Below are positions 6,466-7,490 of a stretch of 7,490 nt of DNA, in pieces. Position numbers and translations under genes: made by a program. Below the pieces are notes generated by a model that ran no database searches, was not told the DNA's origin, and worked only from the letters and a program-made list of their open reading frames with translations. Positions within the stretch are counted from its first letter, which is position 1; every line of letters starts with the position of its first letter. Origin of the DNA: an uncultured Roseburia sp. (lineage in GTDB: Bacteria; Bacillota; Clostridia; Lachnospirales; Lachnospiraceae); contig URJS01000092.1 of assembly GCA_900548205.1 (NCBI GenBank), positions 1-7,490 of the forward strand. Direction: 5' to 3'.

Positions 6466-7471
6466 ACGTTAACAACATTAAATTGTTTATTGCCAATTCC
6501 AATACGCTTTTGTTTAATGAATTTATAGATTCCAGTTCTCCTGAAAAATAGTGCAAAATATCTGTCATTGCCATAGCAGAAGCCATAGAACTGTTTATAA
6601 ATGAAGAAGGAGCTCTATAGAATGAATTAAACTCGTCAAGTTCTTTATATCCATTATCTTCATAATCTGCTCCTAGATCCGTACAAAATGGGCATGCTGA
6701 GTAGTCTGGAATATAAAATGGTCCTATGACAGAGTAATCATTTAAATATCCTATATTTAAACATGGAATCTTATATTTCTTTGCTATGAGGATGCTGTCT
6801 TTAACAGTCGTATTATTGTCTCCAGAAATTGTAAGGATGATGTTTTCCTTATTAGGAATTTTGTCTATAATTTCTTCCAACACGCTTATGGTAGCGAATT
6901 TTTCATGCGCCTCATATGATATTGTTTCAAAACGATTGCTTAGTTTTTCTTTTATGACATCACACTTTGGTCTATTAATATCTGTTAGGTCAAAAAAGAT
7001 TTATCTGTTTAAATTTGAAGGGCTAACCACATCGCCATCTATCATGATTATTTTTTGGGGTAGATAACTGGCATAGGCATACATTAAATAATGCCCAATT
7101 CCACCACATCCAATATTTATTAGTGTGGAATCTTTAATCTTGCGCAATATTTCTTCGCTTTTTGCATAACAACAGTCTACATATAAATGATTTTTATAAT
7201 CAACTGTATTATCATCATGATTTATTATATATTGGTTATTAGTGATATATCTCTTGTCTAAACATATTTGTAAAATATTATCTTTAATATTATTTTTTCT
7301 CATAAATTCTTTTATTTCAGCAATTTCTTTTGGTTCTGATAAATATTTCAGCAGTTTATAAATTGAGTCATATGTTTCATTTACAAAACTATCTTGCATG
7401 CTCCCATATCCAATAATATGAGTTTCTCCTAAATTGTGTCTGCTGATTAAGCAGATATCTGCAACTTCCAA
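6464..7471 (-). pseudogene. MccB-like E1/ThiF-superfamily adenylating enzyme, broken by an in-frame TAA
   Basis: One frame of 335 codons, from TTG at 7471 to TAG at 6464, interrupted only by TAA at 7001-7003 (codon 157). The N-terminal part (about 1-115) fits the peptide-clamp region of MccB. The adenylation fold follows: INIGCGGIG (ATP loop, 121-126), IIMIDGD (145-147), SNLNR (152-156), then the stop, then IFFDLTDINRPKCDVIKEKL without any gap. Downstream are IPCLNIGYLNDYSVIGPFYIP, C260-PF-C263, and ESINSLNKS near the end, matching the microcin C7 enzyme MccB (350 residues) as I recall it. MccB activates the C-terminal Asn of the MccA heptapeptide and joins it to a nucleotide by a P-N bond. 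The stop splits the ATP site, so a 156-residue product should be inactive. The C-terminus is some 15-25 residues short and lacks a second CxxC pair. The TTG start is uncertain: ATG at 7480 is followed at once by TAA. GGAG at 7487-7484 is the nearest ribosome binding site. The gene is far more AT-rich than its surroundings, which suggests acquisition. A sequencing error at one base is the main alternative. Confidence 0.82.
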
Positions 7472-7490
7472 CGCTTACATCTGCTCCGCT

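Noticed and set aside
6884..7003. Frameshift between the two halves of the mccB-like gene
   Set aside because: Codon-by-codon reading from 7000 to 6884 is in the same frame as both halves and contains no other stop; the lesion is one nonsense codon.
7451..7462. Perfect 12-base palindrome GCAGATATCTGC as an operator
   Set aside because: It lies inside the coding frame near the mccB-like start, and a 12-base palindrome is expected about once or twice by chance in a window of this size.

Overview
The window looks like chromosomal DNA of a Gram-positive anaerobe of the Clostridia, most likely Lachnospiraceae. This rests on strong GGAGG ribosome binding sites, tightly packed ATGA/GTGA gene overlaps, an ECF sigma/zinc anti-sigma pair, clostridial-style Fe-S redox genes and G-rich sense strands. 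The taxonomic call is inference, because no rRNA or marker gene is present.

Layout. Bases 1-376 are mostly non-coding and end in a candidate ECF-type promoter. Bases 377-1692 (+) encode an ECF sigma factor overlapping its membrane-anchored zf-HC2 anti-sigma factor, closed by a strong intrinsic terminator. Bases 1829-4283 (+) form a translationally coupled three-gene redox operon: a small 2x[4Fe-4S] ferredoxin, a membrane Fe-S protein related to the NapH/NosR type, and a CoA-disulfide/persulfide reductase fused to a rhodanese domain. A shared hairpin separates this operon from a convergent YjaB-like GNAT acetyltransferase (4354-4803, -). Next comes a small uncharacterised gene (4925-5182, +).

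The most interesting part is the right end, on the minus strand. It carries a very AT-rich gene for an E1-like (ThiF/HesA superfamily) enzyme that resembles MccB of microcin C7, followed 12 bp later by a 410-residue MFS exporter. The order mccB-then-mccC is the core of microcin C-like peptide-nucleotide antibiotic loci. The mccB-like frame is continuous over 335 codons except for one TAA at 7001-7003, exactly where the family carries the Gln of its S/T-N-L-x-R-Q motif. A single C-to-T change (CAA to TAA) would explain it. Its C-terminus also seems to lack the second zinc CxxC pair. The window ends just upstream, so any mccA-like precursor peptide gene would lie beyond base 7490.

In short, the window holds a stress-response sigma module, a thiol/persulfide redox operon, and an apparently acquired, probably inactivated microcin C-like locus with a still intact exporter.
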